Assembly: GCA_040382095.1 (NCBI GenBank)
Contig: JBEIGB010000009.1
Location: 1 to 64,000, forward strand
Direction: 5' to 3'
DNA length: 64,000 nucleotides
DNA from: JADJPL01 sp040382095
GTDB taxonomy: Bacteria; Bacteroidota; Bacteroidia; Chitinophagales; Saprospiraceae
Shown piece by piece: positions 43,408-52,682 of this stretch. Position numbers and translations under genes: made by a program. The notes below the pieces were generated by a model. It was not told the origin of the DNA. It was given only the letters and a program-made list of their open reading frames with translations, and made no database searches. The number at the start of each line of letters is the position of its first letter. Position 1 is the first letter of the stretch.

Positions 43408-46074
43408 ATGAGCATTATGCGAAGCCGCCATTTATGGTTAATCTGCCTACCGTTGCTGTTGAGTTGGAAAAAACCAACGAAGCCCCTGGAAACCCCGCTT
43501 GCCGGCATCCGCACCTCCGACCGGTTCACCCCTGAAAGCCTGGTACAGGATATTTTTGTAGGCGGTGCCTGTAAAAATATTTCACAGATCAAATCCATTG
43601 GAAATAAAAAAGGTATCGGTTATTTCGAAAACGGGCGCAACGTGATCGGTATCGAGCGGGGCATCGTCCTTTCTACCGGCCCCATTGGCAATGTGGCCGG
43701 GCCCAACGAAATCGGAGACGAAGGTGGGGATTTCAAGGATGAATCCGGCGACAGCGACCTTAGAAGGCTTACCTCGGCGTCTATTTTTGATGCTGTGGGC
43801 GTAGAATTCGATTTCGTTCCCCTGGACAGTATCGTAACTTTCCGCTATGTTTTTGCCTCCGAAGAATACTGTGAGTTTGTGGGTACTTCCTTCAATGATG
43901 TATTTGGCTTTTTTGTAAGCGGCCCCGGAATACAAGGCCCTTTCAGCAGGGGTTCCACCAACGTTGCCCTGACGCCCGGCAGCAATGAATACGTATCCAT
44001 AAATACAATTAACCATCTGAAAAACAGTGGCTTGTTTGTCCGCAACGAACCCAAACGCGATGCGGACCGCTGCCAGATGGAATGGAAACAACATCCAAAC
44101 CTCGAGCTGATCGAATACGATGGCTTTACCAGAGTACTTACCGCTACCCTCAAACTGATTCCCTGCGAAACCTACCACCTGCGGCTGGTCATCTCCGATG
44201 TCAGCGATGGCAACTACGACTCGGCGGTCTTCCTGGAGGCGGAAAGTTTCAATATCGGGGGCAATATCAATTTGTCCACCCGCTCTACCAGTGGCGTGGA
44301 TACGCTGCTGGAAGCCTGCAACACCGGGTCTTTCGAAGTAAAAAGAAGACCTGGCGAAAAAACCGACCAGCCGCTGACTATCGGCCTGCGTATTGCCAAA
44401 TCGAGCACCGCAACGCCCGGGCTGGATTTTGTCCCGCTTCCAAAAACTATCACCATCCCCACCGGGGAAAACCAGGTAGTCGTACCTATTCAGCTCCTCA
44501 TCGACGATACTCAGGAGGACGTCGAAAGTATTATCCTCGAGCTCGATTTCCCATGCGCGTGTATCAGCGATACCGCAAGATTTTTTATCAAAGACCCTCC
44601 ATTGTTAAAATCTACCCTCGAAGACCAGGCTATTTGTATCGGTGCGGTCGCCGACCTGCGGGCAGGTGCAAGTGGAGGGGTACCACCCTATACCTATACA
44701 TGGTCTAATGGTGCCACTACGGAATCATTTACTGTACAACTCCAAAAAGACAGCACTTTCTCCCTTACCATCACAGATGCTTGTAACCGAAAGCGGATCC
44801 GCAGTGCCCGGATTTCCAGAAGATCACCCCCTACGGCCAGTATCGCGGGCAACCTGGAAGCCTGCCAGGGGGACACCCTGATGCTCCCCGTCCGGATGAA
44901 CGGCCTGCCACCGTTCAGATTTATCTATAGTATCGGAAATGGTAAGCCCGATACCCTTACTAATATTCCCAACAATAACTACCTCCTGCCAATTGCCCAG
45001 GCCGGCGTCGTCCGTATCAAATACTTCGCCGATGCAGCCTGTGCAGGAGTCGCACCCGACTCTGCGGTTATCCGGCACTACACCCTTTCCACTATCACGC
45101 GTACCAACAACCTCAGTTGTGCCTTTGCAGATGACGGCAGCATCCAGGTAGAAGTCAGCGGGGGCATCGCACCATATTCTTTTTCCTGGAAAAACATGTC
45201 GGCTACTACCCCTAACCTCAGCAACCTTCCGGAAGGGGAATATGTCCTCACCATCCGGGATGCCAAGCGCTGCTCCGCTACTTTTCCCGTAAAGATTACT
45301 TCTCCGCCTGCGCTCCAACCCGTTACCTTCAACTGCAACGACCTGAGGGGTTCTTTTATCCTCCTCTCGGCCAGCGGTGGCTCGCCCCCCTATTCCTATT
45401 CAGTTGATGGCAAGCATTTCAATAGCCAGATTTTCGAACAATTAAACCCAGGCCAAACCTACCGGCTGCATACCCGGGATGCAAAGGGCTGCCAGATCGT
45501 TCAAAATTTTCTCATGCCCTCCCGTTATGAACGAATGGCCGAAATCGAACCTTCGGTCAAAATCGGCATGGGTATGCGCTACACGCTTAACCCTAAACTA
45601 AATATCCCCCTTTCACTGGTATCCAAACTGGAATGGTCGCCGGCAGATGGGCTTAGCTGTACCGATTGCCTTCGCCCCGTCCTGTCCGCCCTGAAAAACG
45701 AAACCTATATACTCAAGGTAACCGATGTATTTGGATGCTCCGACGGTACTTCTATTATCGTAAAACTCGACCGGAACGCATCGGTGTTCATCCCAAATGC
45801 GTTCTCGCCCAATGGCGACGGGGCCAATGATAAGATCGTGATATTCGCAGATCCGGCAGAAGTGGCGGTGATCCGGCGTATGCAAATCTTCAATAAATGG
45901 GGGCAACTGGTGTTTGATGCTAACGATTTGGCTCCCAATTCAGAAGTCGGTACCTGGGACGGGCGGTACCGGGGGACGCTTCTCGAAGCAGGGGTTTTCC
46001 TCTATAAAGCCGTCCTGGAACTAACGGATGGTACCCTCAACCCAATGGAAGGCACTTTCCTCCTGATGCGATAA
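43408..46074 (+). CDS. choice-of-anchor-L / Calx-beta surface protein with T9SS type B domain
   Basis: 888 residues. A hydrophobic N-terminus (LWLICLPLLLSW, about 8-19) acts as a signal, though its cleavage site is unclear. A choice-of-anchor L domain spans about 45-285 (GGACKNISQIKSIGNKKGIG, VLSTGPIGNVAGPNE, YVFASEEYCEFVG). A Calx-beta domain follows (about 310-395, TPGLDFVPLPKTITIPTGE and DDTQEDVES), then SprB-like repeat segments (GGVPPYTYTWSNGATTE, GGIAPYSFSWKN, GGSPPYSYSVDG). The type B sorting domain begins AFSPNGDGANDK. Probably a secreted surface adhesin related to gliding-associated proteins. No chaperone or dedicated secretion gene is adjacent. Confidence 0.9.
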   Translation: MSIMRSRHLWLICLPLLLSWKKPTKPLETPLAGIRTSDRFTPESLVQDIFVGGACKNISQIKSIGNKKGIGYFENGRNVIGIERGIVLSTGPIGNVAGPNEIGDEGGDFKDESGDSDLRRLTSASIFDAVGVEFDFVPLDSIVTFRYVFASEEYCEFVGTSFNDVFGFFVSGPGIQGPFSRGSTNVALTPGSNEYVSINTINHLKNSGLFVRNEPKRDADRCQMEWKQHPNLELIEYDGFTRVLTATLKLIPCETYHLRLVISDVSDGNYDSAVFLEAESFNIGGNINLSTRSTSGVDTLLEACNTGSFEVKRRPGEKTDQPLTIGLRIAKSSTATPGLDFVPLPKTITIPTGENQVVVPIQLLIDDTQEDVESIILELDFPCACISDTARFFIKDPPLLKSTLEDQAICIGAVADLRAGASGGVPPYTYTWSNGATTESFTVQLQKDSTFSLTITDACNRKRIRSARISRRSPPTASIAGNLEACQGDTLMLPVRMNGLPPFRFIYSIGNGKPDTLTNIPNNNYLLPIAQAGVVRIKYFADAACAGVAPDSAVIRHYTLSTITRTNNLSCAFADDGSIQVEVSGGIAPYSFSWKNMSATTPNLSNLPEGEYVLTIRDAKRCSATFPVKITSPPALQPVTFNCNDLRGSFILLSASGGSPPYSYSVDGKHFNSQIFEQLNPGQTYRLHTRDAKGCQIVQNFLMPSRYERMAEIEPSVKIGMGMRYTLNPKLNIPLSLVSKLEWSPADGLSCTDCLRPVLSALKNETYILKVTDVFGCSDGTSIIVKLDRNASVFIPNAFSPNGDGANDKIVIFADPAEVAVIRRMQIFNKWGQLVFDANDLAPNSEVGTWDGRYRGTLLEAGVFLYKAVLELTDGTLNPMEGTFLLMR

Positions 46075-46124
46075 ATATATAGGAGGATAAAACTTTTCAT
46101 GGGCAAGGGCTGTCTTAAAAGTCG

Positions 46125-47090
46125 CTAAAAAATTTTTTCCTCCATCAGATATTTGTGGACGTAATCCAAAATACCCTCCTCGAGGGTATAGAAAGGCTCC
46201 ACATAACCGGCAGCCCTGAGTTTATCCATTTTTGCTTCGGTAAAATACTGGTAGGTTTCCCGGATGTCCACGGGGGTATCTATGAACGATATATCGGGCG
46301 GAATACCCATGGCCTGGAAAGTAGTGCGCGCAAGGTCCATAAAAGAACGCGCTCTTCCCGTACCTACATTGTACAACCCTGAAGGGCTGCGATGTTCGAA
46401 AAGAAAATACAGGATTTTTAGTACGTCCATCACATAGATGAAGTCCCTGCTCTGGCCTCCGTCCACAAAATCCGGATTATGCGACCGGAAGAGTTTCATA
46501 CCTCCGCTCGCCTTTATTTGACGGGCAGTGTGAAAAATGACCGAAGCCATCCGTCCTTTGTGATATTCATTCGGGCCATATACGTTGAAAAATTTTAGCC
46601 CTGCCCAATAGGGCGGTGTCTCCGTCTGCTGTAATACCCAGCGGTCAAAATCGTTTTTCGATACTCCGTAAGGGTTGAGGGGTCGGAGTGACGGCACAAT
46701 CGCATGGCTATCGTCATAACCCCTTTCCCCCAGGCCATACGTTGCAGCGCTCGAGGCGTAGATCATCGGGATATTATACCGGGCGCAACTCTTCCATAAT
46801 TCCTGGGAATAGTGCAGGTTGAGCCGGTCAAAGAGGGCGGTATCCTGCTCCGTCGTATCCGTTCGGGCACCGAGATGAAAAACGAAACGAATATTGCTGT
46901 GCATACGTCCTACCCACGACAGGAGGTCGTCCCGATGTACCCTGGCAATATAATGCTTCCCCTGCAGGTTGCGATTTTTATCCGACCGGCTGAAATCGTC
47001 TGCCAGGATGAGGTTGAGATGGCCTTTTTCGTTGAGCTTGCGCACCAGGCAGCTTCCTATGAAGCCCGCCGCACCGGTTACGATAATCAT
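46125..47090 (-). CDS. hldD: ADP-L-glycero-D-manno-heptose 6-epimerase
   Basis: A 321-residue extended short-chain dehydrogenase. NAD(P)-binding GAAGFIGS is at 6-13 and the catalytic Tyr141-x3-Lys145 pair is in NPYGVSKNDFD. Family-specific segments are DDFSRSDK near residue 31, FFNVYGPNEYHKGRMASV and GQSRDFIYVMD. It makes ADP-L-glycero-D-manno-heptose for the lipopolysaccharide inner core. It starts 12 bp after gcvP on the same strand and is probably co-transcribed with it, although the functions are unrelated. No other heptose genes are nearby. Confidence 0.93.
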   Translation of the reverse strand: MIIVTGAAGFIGSCLVRKLNEKGHLNLILADDFSRSDKNRNLQGKHYIARVHRDDLLSWVGRMHSNIRFVFHLGARTDTTEQDTALFDRLNLHYSQELWKSCARYNIPMIYASSAATYGLGERGYDDSHAIVPSLRPLNPYGVSKNDFDRWVLQQTETPPYWAGLKFFNVYGPNEYHKGRMASVIFHTARQIKASGGMKLFRSHNPDFVDGGQSRDFIYVMDVLKILYFLFEHRSPSGLYNVGTGRARSFMDLARTTFQAMGIPPDISFIDTPVDIRETYQYFTEAKMDKLRAAGYVEPFYTLEEGILDYVHKYLMEEKIF

Positions 47091-47102
47091 ACTTTTTCCA
47101 GG

Positions 47103-49988
47103 TTATGCCGTTTCGGACTGATACGCCTCCATTGGCGGACAAGTGCAGACCAGGTTGCGGTCACCGAAAGCGTTATCAATACGGCCTACTGACGGCCAGA
47201 ACTTGAAGCCTTGCCGCAAATAAGGCAAGGGGTAGGCCGCCTTTTCACGGTCATAGGGATAGGCCCAGTCGTTGGCGGTCACCATTTCTGCCGTATGCGG
47301 GGCATTATGAAGGACATTATTGTGGGCATCTGAAGTTCCTTCCGCAATCTCATCCAGCTCGCGACGGATTTGGAGCATTGCAGCGCAGAAACGGTCCAGT
47401 TCATCCTTACTTTCACTTTCTGTAGGTTCGATCATAATGGTGCCTGCTACCGGGAAAGAGAGGGTAGGCGCGTGAAACCCATAGTCCATCAGGCGTTTAG
47501 CGACATCCTCCGCGCTTGCAAGGGATTTGAAGGGCCGGAGGTCGAGGATAAGCTCGTGGGCGCTACGTCCGAATTCACCCAGATAAAGGACCTTATAATG
47601 AGGTTCCAGTAAAGATTTGATATAATTGGCATTGAGGATAGCATATTTGGTAGCCGCAGTTACCCCTTCAGCACCCAGCATACGGATATAGCCATAGCTG
47701 ATGAGAAGGATACTTGCACTGCCCCAGGGGGCAGAAGAAACGGCCGACACACCGGCGCTGCCTCCTGTTGGTACCAGGGGATGAGTAGGCAGGAAAGGCT
47801 TCAGGCTATCATTCACACAAATAGGGCCCATCCCCGGGCCTCCTCCACCGTGCGGGATCGCGAAAGTTTTATGCAGGTTCAGATGGCAGACATCGGCACC
47901 GATTTGTGCCGGGCTGGTGAGCCCGACCTGTGCGTTCATATTCGCCCCGTCCATATAAACTTTCCCACCACACTGATGAATCAGGTCACAAATCTCGCGG
48001 ATTTGCGTTTCAAAAACCCCATGGGTAGAGGGGTAGGTCACCATCAATGCCGCAAGGCGCTCGCGGTACTGGGCCGCCTTCGCCTGTAAGTCGTTCATAT
48101 CAATATTGCCGTGATCGTCACAATTGACCACCACGACTTCCATACCTGCCATCACTGCGCTCGCAGGGTTCGTGCCATGTGCGGAGGAAGGGATGAGCGC
48201 AATATCCCGGTGGGGCTGCCCATTCGCCTCATGGAACGCCCGGATTGTGAGCAGGCCCGCATATTCACCCTGTGCGCCTGAATTAGGCTGTAGCGAGCAG
48301 GCCGTGAAGCCCGTAATTTCACATAGCCATGCTTCGAGCTCCCTGAAGATTTGCTGGTAGCCCCGGGTCTGCTCCAGAGGTGCGAAAGGGTGCACATCTG
48401 CAAACTCCGGCCAGCTCACTGGTATCAATTCTGTCGCCGCGTTGAGCTTCATCGTACACGAACCGAGGGCGATCATAGAATGCATGAGCGACAAGTCCTT
48501 GTTCTCCAATCGCTTGATATAGCGCATCATTTTACTTTCGGTATGATACGCATTAAACACCGGGTGGGTAAGAAAAGTACTTTCGCGCTGCAGGGACGTT
48601 GGAAGCCGGTATCCCGGCACCGGAGCGGCATCGAAAGTGTAGCTGCTGTCCTTTGCTATTGCAAATATCTGTACAATTACACCGATTTCCTGAAAGGTGA
48701 CCGTTTCGTCCAGACTGATCTGAACGCCTTGTGCGGTGTAGAAAAAATTCATCCCTTTTTCCAGTGCGGCAGTCCGTACCCGATCCCGCACCTCTGCACC
48801 TGCCTCGATATGGAGGGTATCAAAATACCCATCATTGAGCTGGCGATAGCCCAGCGCGGAAAGGTTTTTCTCCAGGATTTGCGCCAGGGCATGAACCCTT
48901 TCGGCAATTGCCTTTATCCCTTCAGGCCCATGATAGACAGCATACATACCTGCCATAATGGCGAGCAGGGCCTGCGCAGTACAAATATTCGACGTCGCTT
49001 TTTCCCTGCGGATGTGCTGCTCCCGCGTCTGTAGCGCCATACGCAGTGCGCGTTTGCCCTGACTGTCCACCGATACTCCGATGATCCGCCCCGGGATAAG
49101 ACGCTTAAAGGATTCGACAGTGGCAAAATACGCTGCATGTGGGCCTCCATAGCCCATCGGGACACCGAAGCGCTGTGTATTTCCAACCGCTGCGTCGGCC
49201 CCCCATTCACCCGGTGGCGACAATAGCGCCAGGCTCAGCAGGTCTGCTGCCACGGTTACATAAATATCTTTTGCATGCGCAGCTTCGACCAGTGCACGGT
49301 AATCCGCTATAGCCCCACTGGCGCCAGGATACTGGATTAGTACGCCAAACACATTTTCGTTCAACTGAAAGTCCTCGGTTTTCTGAACGGTCACCTGAAT
49401 CCCGAGCGGCTTCGCCCTGGTCACTAAAACATCTATCGTCTGAGGAAAAACTTCGTCTGAAACCAGGAACTCCTGCGCGGTTTCATGCCCTCTGCCTTTT
49501 TTGTGCCTGATCCCATAAAACATGATCATCGCCTCTGCGGCAGCAGTCCCCTCATCCAGTAGGGAAGCGTTCGCAATCGGAAACCCACTCAGCTCGCTCA
49601 CCATAGTCTGAAAATTGAGCAGGGCCTCAAGACGGCCCTGAGCGATCTCTGCCTGGTAAGGCGTATATTGCGTGTACCAACCTGGGTTCTGGAAAATATT
49701 CCTGGAAATGACCGATGGGGTAATCGTACCGTAATAGCCCATCCCGATAAAATGCCGGCAGGACTGATTCTGTGCTGCGATGTGCTGCAAAGCCTTTAAA
49801 TATTCATATTCGGACAACGGCATGGGAAGGTCGGGAAGCCGCTGCAGGCGAATGCCGGCGGGGACGGTCTCGTTGATTAACTGATCGAGCGAAGCTGCCC
49901 CGATGGCCGCGAGCATCTCTTCTGTCTCCGCCTGATTAGGGCCAATATGCCGGTTTACGAACTGATCGTGGATTGTTGTCTTGTCCAT
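47103..49988 (-). CDS. gcvP: glycine dehydrogenase (decarboxylating), P-protein
   Basis: 961 residues, a fused homodimeric-type P-protein containing both halves. The N-half opens FVNRHIGPNQAETEEMLAAIG and has RIIGVSVDS. The C-half has the PLP-binding motif HLNLHKTFAIPHGGGGPG and the substrate segment SAAPWGSASILLISY-like. It decarboxylates glycine and transfers the aminomethyl group to lipoyl-GcvH. gcvT and gcvH are not in the window, as is often the case in Bacteroidota. A -7 box about 40 bp upstream suggests a short leader with no room for a glycine riboswitch. Confidence 0.96.
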   Translation of the reverse strand: MDKTTIHDQFVNRHIGPNQAETEEMLAAIGAASLDQLINETVPAGIRLQRLPDLPMPLSEYEYLKALQHIAAQNQSCRHFIGMGYYGTITPSVISRNIFQNPGWYTQYTPYQAEIAQGRLEALLNFQTMVSELSGFPIANASLLDEGTAAAEAMIMFYGIRHKKGRGHETAQEFLVSDEVFPQTIDVLVTRAKPLGIQVTVQKTEDFQLNENVFGVLIQYPGASGAIADYRALVEAAHAKDIYVTVAADLLSLALLSPPGEWGADAAVGNTQRFGVPMGYGGPHAAYFATVESFKRLIPGRIIGVSVDSQGKRALRMALQTREQHIRREKATSNICTAQALLAIMAGMYAVYHGPEGIKAIAERVHALAQILEKNLSALGYRQLNDGYFDTLHIEAGAEVRDRVRTAALEKGMNFFYTAQGVQISLDETVTFQEIGVIVQIFAIAKDSSYTFDAAPVPGYRLPTSLQRESTFLTHPVFNAYHTESKMMRYIKRLENKDLSLMHSMIALGSCTMKLNAATELIPVSWPEFADVHPFAPLEQTRGYQQIFRELEAWLCEITGFTACSLQPNSGAQGEYAGLLTIRAFHEANGQPHRDIALIPSSAHGTNPASAVMAGMEVVVVNCDDHGNIDMNDLQAKAAQYRERLAALMVTYPSTHGVFETQIREICDLIHQCGGKVYMDGANMNAQVGLTSPAQIGADVCHLNLHKTFAIPHGGGGPGMGPICVNDSLKPFLPTHPLVPTGGSAGVSAVSSAPWGSASILLISYGYIRMLGAEGVTAATKYAILNANYIKSLLEPHYKVLYLGEFGRSAHELILDLRPFKSLASAEDVAKRLMDYGFHAPTLSFPVAGTIMIEPTESESKDELDRFCAAMLQIRRELDEIAEGTSDAHNNVLHNAPHTAEMVTANDWAYPYDREKAAYPLPYLRQGFKFWPSVGRIDNAFGDRNLVCTCPPMEAYQSETA

Positions 49989-50407
49989 GAAACGGATATG
50001 CTTATGCCTGGTTAGGAAATTGTAGCAAAAATACGACTTATAAACCTTTTACTGTTGGCTTGGTTGTGCTAAAGCGTGGAATTTTTCATGCATAAGGAAT
50101 CTGGAATCGGCCTACTCCCCTTATCCGGTTTAATTCATTGTTAAATTGGGAAAAAGATGTATTTTTATGAGGTATTCCCAGGCTCGTACACTGCCCTTCC
50201 CCGACGGAATCATCGCGACGGGTCGGCAAAGTAGGAAAATGAGCTGTCTAATGCCCGCAGTAAGGCTGTCTGGGGCAACTCAGCCCCGCTGCACAGCTGA
50301 AGTAATACAGGTGAAAAGGCGCCATTTTCAGACGGCGGTGATCCGGTTGCAACCAGTCGAATGAAAGCGTAGCCCAATTGAAATTTAAACCCAATAAAAT
50401 TCATACT
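49989..50407. other. divergent intergenic region, gcvP / flavin monooxygenase
   Basis: A 419-bp gap. It holds the gcvP -7 box near 50026. A short frame at 50146-50364 has a Cys- and Arg-rich translation with no recognisable domain and is not called. Nothing else was seen. Confidence 0.4.
50026..50033 (-). promoter_or_regulatory. gcvP -7 box
   Basis: TATTTTTG on the minus strand, 37 bp upstream of the gcvP ATG. It is an exact TAnnTTTG match without an evident -33 box. Confidence 0.45.
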
Positions 50408-51715
50408 ATGCGCGTAGCTGTTATCGGAGCCGGATGTTCGGGTATCACCGCTGTAAAAAATCTGCTGCAGGCAGGCATAAAGGACGTTATTTGCTTTGAG
50501 CAAAACGACCAGGTGGGTGGCAATTGGATTTTCACGGCCAGTGAATCCCATTCGAGTGTATGTGAAACCACCCACATTATCAGCTCAAAGAAAATGTCGG
50601 AGTATATGGACTTTCCCATGCCCGCGCATTATCCAGATTATCCCTCTCACCAGCAGGTACTGGCTTACTTTCAATCATACGCCGCACATTTCGGCCTTTA
50701 TCCCTATATCCGCTTCAATGCTAAAGTGGCCAGCGTAGAAAAAACGCCTTCCGGAAAGTGGCAGCTCAAACTCGGCGATGGAAGTATCGAGACAGCGGAC
50801 TATCTTTTTATTTCAAACGGGCATCACTCCGTACCCCGGCATCCACAGTTGCCCGGGGCTTTTTCCGGAAGGTATCTCCATGCGCATCAGTTCAAAAACA
50901 ACCAGCCTTTTAAAGGCGAAAGGGTACTGGTTATCGGTGCGGGCAATTCAGGCTGCGACTGTGCCGTCGAAATCAGCAGGGTTGCGACATTCACGGCGAT
51001 CAGCATGCGTTCGCCGCAATACATCATCCCGAAATTTTTCCTGGGCAAACCAACAGACACCTTCAACGCCGGGATGTCCCGGCTGCCGGACTTTATCCTG
51101 GGGCCACTGCAACAGTTTTCACTCCGCATACAGGTTGGGAAATACGAAGATTATGGGCTACCGCAACCTGATTTTCCTGTCGTTCGCGCCCATCCGACCA
51201 TGAACTCCGAGCTGTTGTATAAAATCCGGCACGGTGCGGTACACCCCAGAAAAGGAATCCGGGCAATCGAGGGAAATATGGTGACGTTTTCAGATGGTCA
51301 AACAGAGCCCTTCGATACAATCATTGCGGCAACAGGGTATAAGATCTCGCTTCCTTTTTTCGATGACGATTTCATCAATTACGAAGAAGCCGAGCGCATC
51401 CCGCTTTACCTGCGCATGTTCCATCCCCAGCATCCCAACCTGGTGTTTATTGGCCTCGTACAACCACAGGGGGCCGTTTGGCCCCTCAGCGACTACCAGG
51501 CCAAACTGGCCGCCAACTACGTGGCCGGGCGATGGTCCCTGCCTGCTGATGTGGCAAACCGCGCCGAACAAGATGCAAACTATATCGCCAAAGAATTTTT
51601 AAAGGCAAAACGGCACGCTGTCGAAGTACATTTCCATCCTTACCTGCGCCGGCTGCAAAAGGAAATCCCCGGAAATGCGCCCCAGTGGCAGCTTGTTCGC
51701 GAAACAGTATCCTGA
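50408..51715 (+). CDS. flavin-containing monooxygenase
   Basis: 435 residues from ATG 50408; a TTG-initiated extension to 50378 is possible but less likely. The FAD-binding VIGAGCSGI is at 6-13. The FMO signature FSGRYLHAHQF (F-x-G-x3-H) is near residue 150. The NADPH-binding VIGAGNSGCD is near 175, and the ATGYKISLPF motif is in the C-terminal third. These are flavin mono-oxygenases that oxygenate soft nucleophiles or perform Baeyer-Villiger reactions on ketones. It is the first gene of a five-gene run on the plus strand with two SDRs, an acyl-CoA ligase and an aldehyde dehydrogenase, pointing to a lipid or terpenoid substrate. The actual substrate is unknown. Confidence 0.9.
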   Translation: MRVAVIGAGCSGITAVKNLLQAGIKDVICFEQNDQVGGNWIFTASESHSSVCETTHIISSKKMSEYMDFPMPAHYPDYPSHQQVLAYFQSYAAHFGLYPYIRFNAKVASVEKTPSGKWQLKLGDGSIETADYLFISNGHHSVPRHPQLPGAFSGRYLHAHQFKNNQPFKGERVLVIGAGNSGCDCAVEISRVATFTAISMRSPQYIIPKFFLGKPTDTFNAGMSRLPDFILGPLQQFSLRIQVGKYEDYGLPQPDFPVVRAHPTMNSELLYKIRHGAVHPRKGIRAIEGNMVTFSDGQTEPFDTIIAATGYKISLPFFDDDFINYEEAERIPLYLRMFHPQHPNLVFIGLVQPQGAVWPLSDYQAKLAANYVAGRWSLPADVANRAEQDANYIAKEFLKAKRHAVEVHFHPYLRRLQKEIPGNAPQWQLVRETVS

Positions 51716-51762
51716 CCCTGGTTATCCCGTACACCCTAACCATTGATAAAATCATTACGCTT

Positions 51763-52533
51763 ATGTTCTCACCAAATCTTTTTGAAGGAAAAACAGCACT
51801 TGTTACCGGCGGTGGCACAGGAATAGGCTTCGCCATCAGCAAGCAACTGCTGCAACTGGGCGCCCGTGTGCTGATTGCCTCGAGAAAAGAAGAAAAACTG
51901 AAAATAGCTGCCGATATCCTGCGCGAATACGGCCCCTGCGATTATATGGCCTGTGATATCCGGGATACCGAACAAGTCAAACAACTGGCCTACCGCATTA
52001 TGGACGATACCGGGCGGCTCGATATCCTGGTCAACAATGCCGGGGGGCAGTTCCCCTCCCCCGCCGAAGATATCAGCGAAAAAGGTTGGTTTGCCGTAAT
52101 CAACAATAACCTCAATGGCACCTGGTATGTGACGCAGCAAATGGCAAAGACTTTTTTTATCCCCCAGCGACAAGGCGCAATCATCAACATCATCGTCAAT
52201 ATCTACCGCGGCGTTCCGGGTATGGCGCATACTGGTGCTGCCCGTGCCGGCGTGGACAACCTGACCAAATCCCTTGCAGTGGAATGGAGCCGTTTCAATA
52301 TCCGGGTCAACGCTATCGCACCGGGAATTATCCAATCCTCCGGTCTGGACCATTATCCGCCTGAACTCCTCCAGGGCATCTCGGATACGATCCCCATGAA
52401 AAGACTGGGCACCACCGATGAAGTCGCCTGGATGACCCTTTTCCTCGCAAGCCCTATGGCCGCCTATATCACCGGTGAAACGGTGGCGATAGATGGCGGG
52501 CAACGCCTCCATGGCCACCAATACCAATTGTAA
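51763..52533 (+). CDS. short-chain dehydrogenase/reductase with non-canonical active site
   Basis: 256 residues from ATG 51763. The NAD(P)-binding TGGGTGIG motif is near residue 15 and NNAGG near 92. The usual Ser-Tyr-Lys triad is absent: the beta-5 strand reads IINIIVNIYRG without Ser, and the Tyr-x3-Lys position reads T-G-A-A-R (HTGAARAGVDNL). The same rearrangement is known from 2,4-dienoyl-CoA reductase-like and citronellol-dehydrogenase-like SDRs, which suggests an acyl-CoA or isoprenoid substrate. It sits between the monooxygenase (47 bp) and the acyl-CoA ligase (149 bp). Confidence 0.88.
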   Translation: MFSPNLFEGKTALVTGGGTGIGFAISKQLLQLGARVLIASRKEEKLKIAADILREYGPCDYMACDIRDTEQVKQLAYRIMDDTGRLDILVNNAGGQFPSPAEDISEKGWFAVINNNLNGTWYVTQQMAKTFFIPQRQGAIINIIVNIYRGVPGMAHTGAARAGVDNLTKSLAVEWSRFNIRVNAIAPGIIQSSGLDHYPPELLQGISDTIPMKRLGTTDEVAWMTLFLASPMAAYITGETVAIDGGQRLHGHQYQL

Positions 52534-52682
52534 ACGCTCCCGGCATGGCAGACCAACAACTGCGTTGCCAAACCCCGACATAATCAAACGCAAAATAAAT
52601 ATGTGGAAAAAATATTCTGATCATATTAATTTAAGGAAAATCCCTTAAGTCCCGCCTAATTTCCAAGACCTAAAACCTATTA

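Noticed and set aside
49989..50150. Possible glycine riboswitch upstream of gcvP
   Set aside because: The candidate promoter is only about 40 bp from the start codon and no tandem aptamer structure is visible.
51769..52593. 274-codon minus-strand frame antisense to the first SDR
   Set aside because: Full overlap with a gene carrying SDR motifs; its translation matches no known family.
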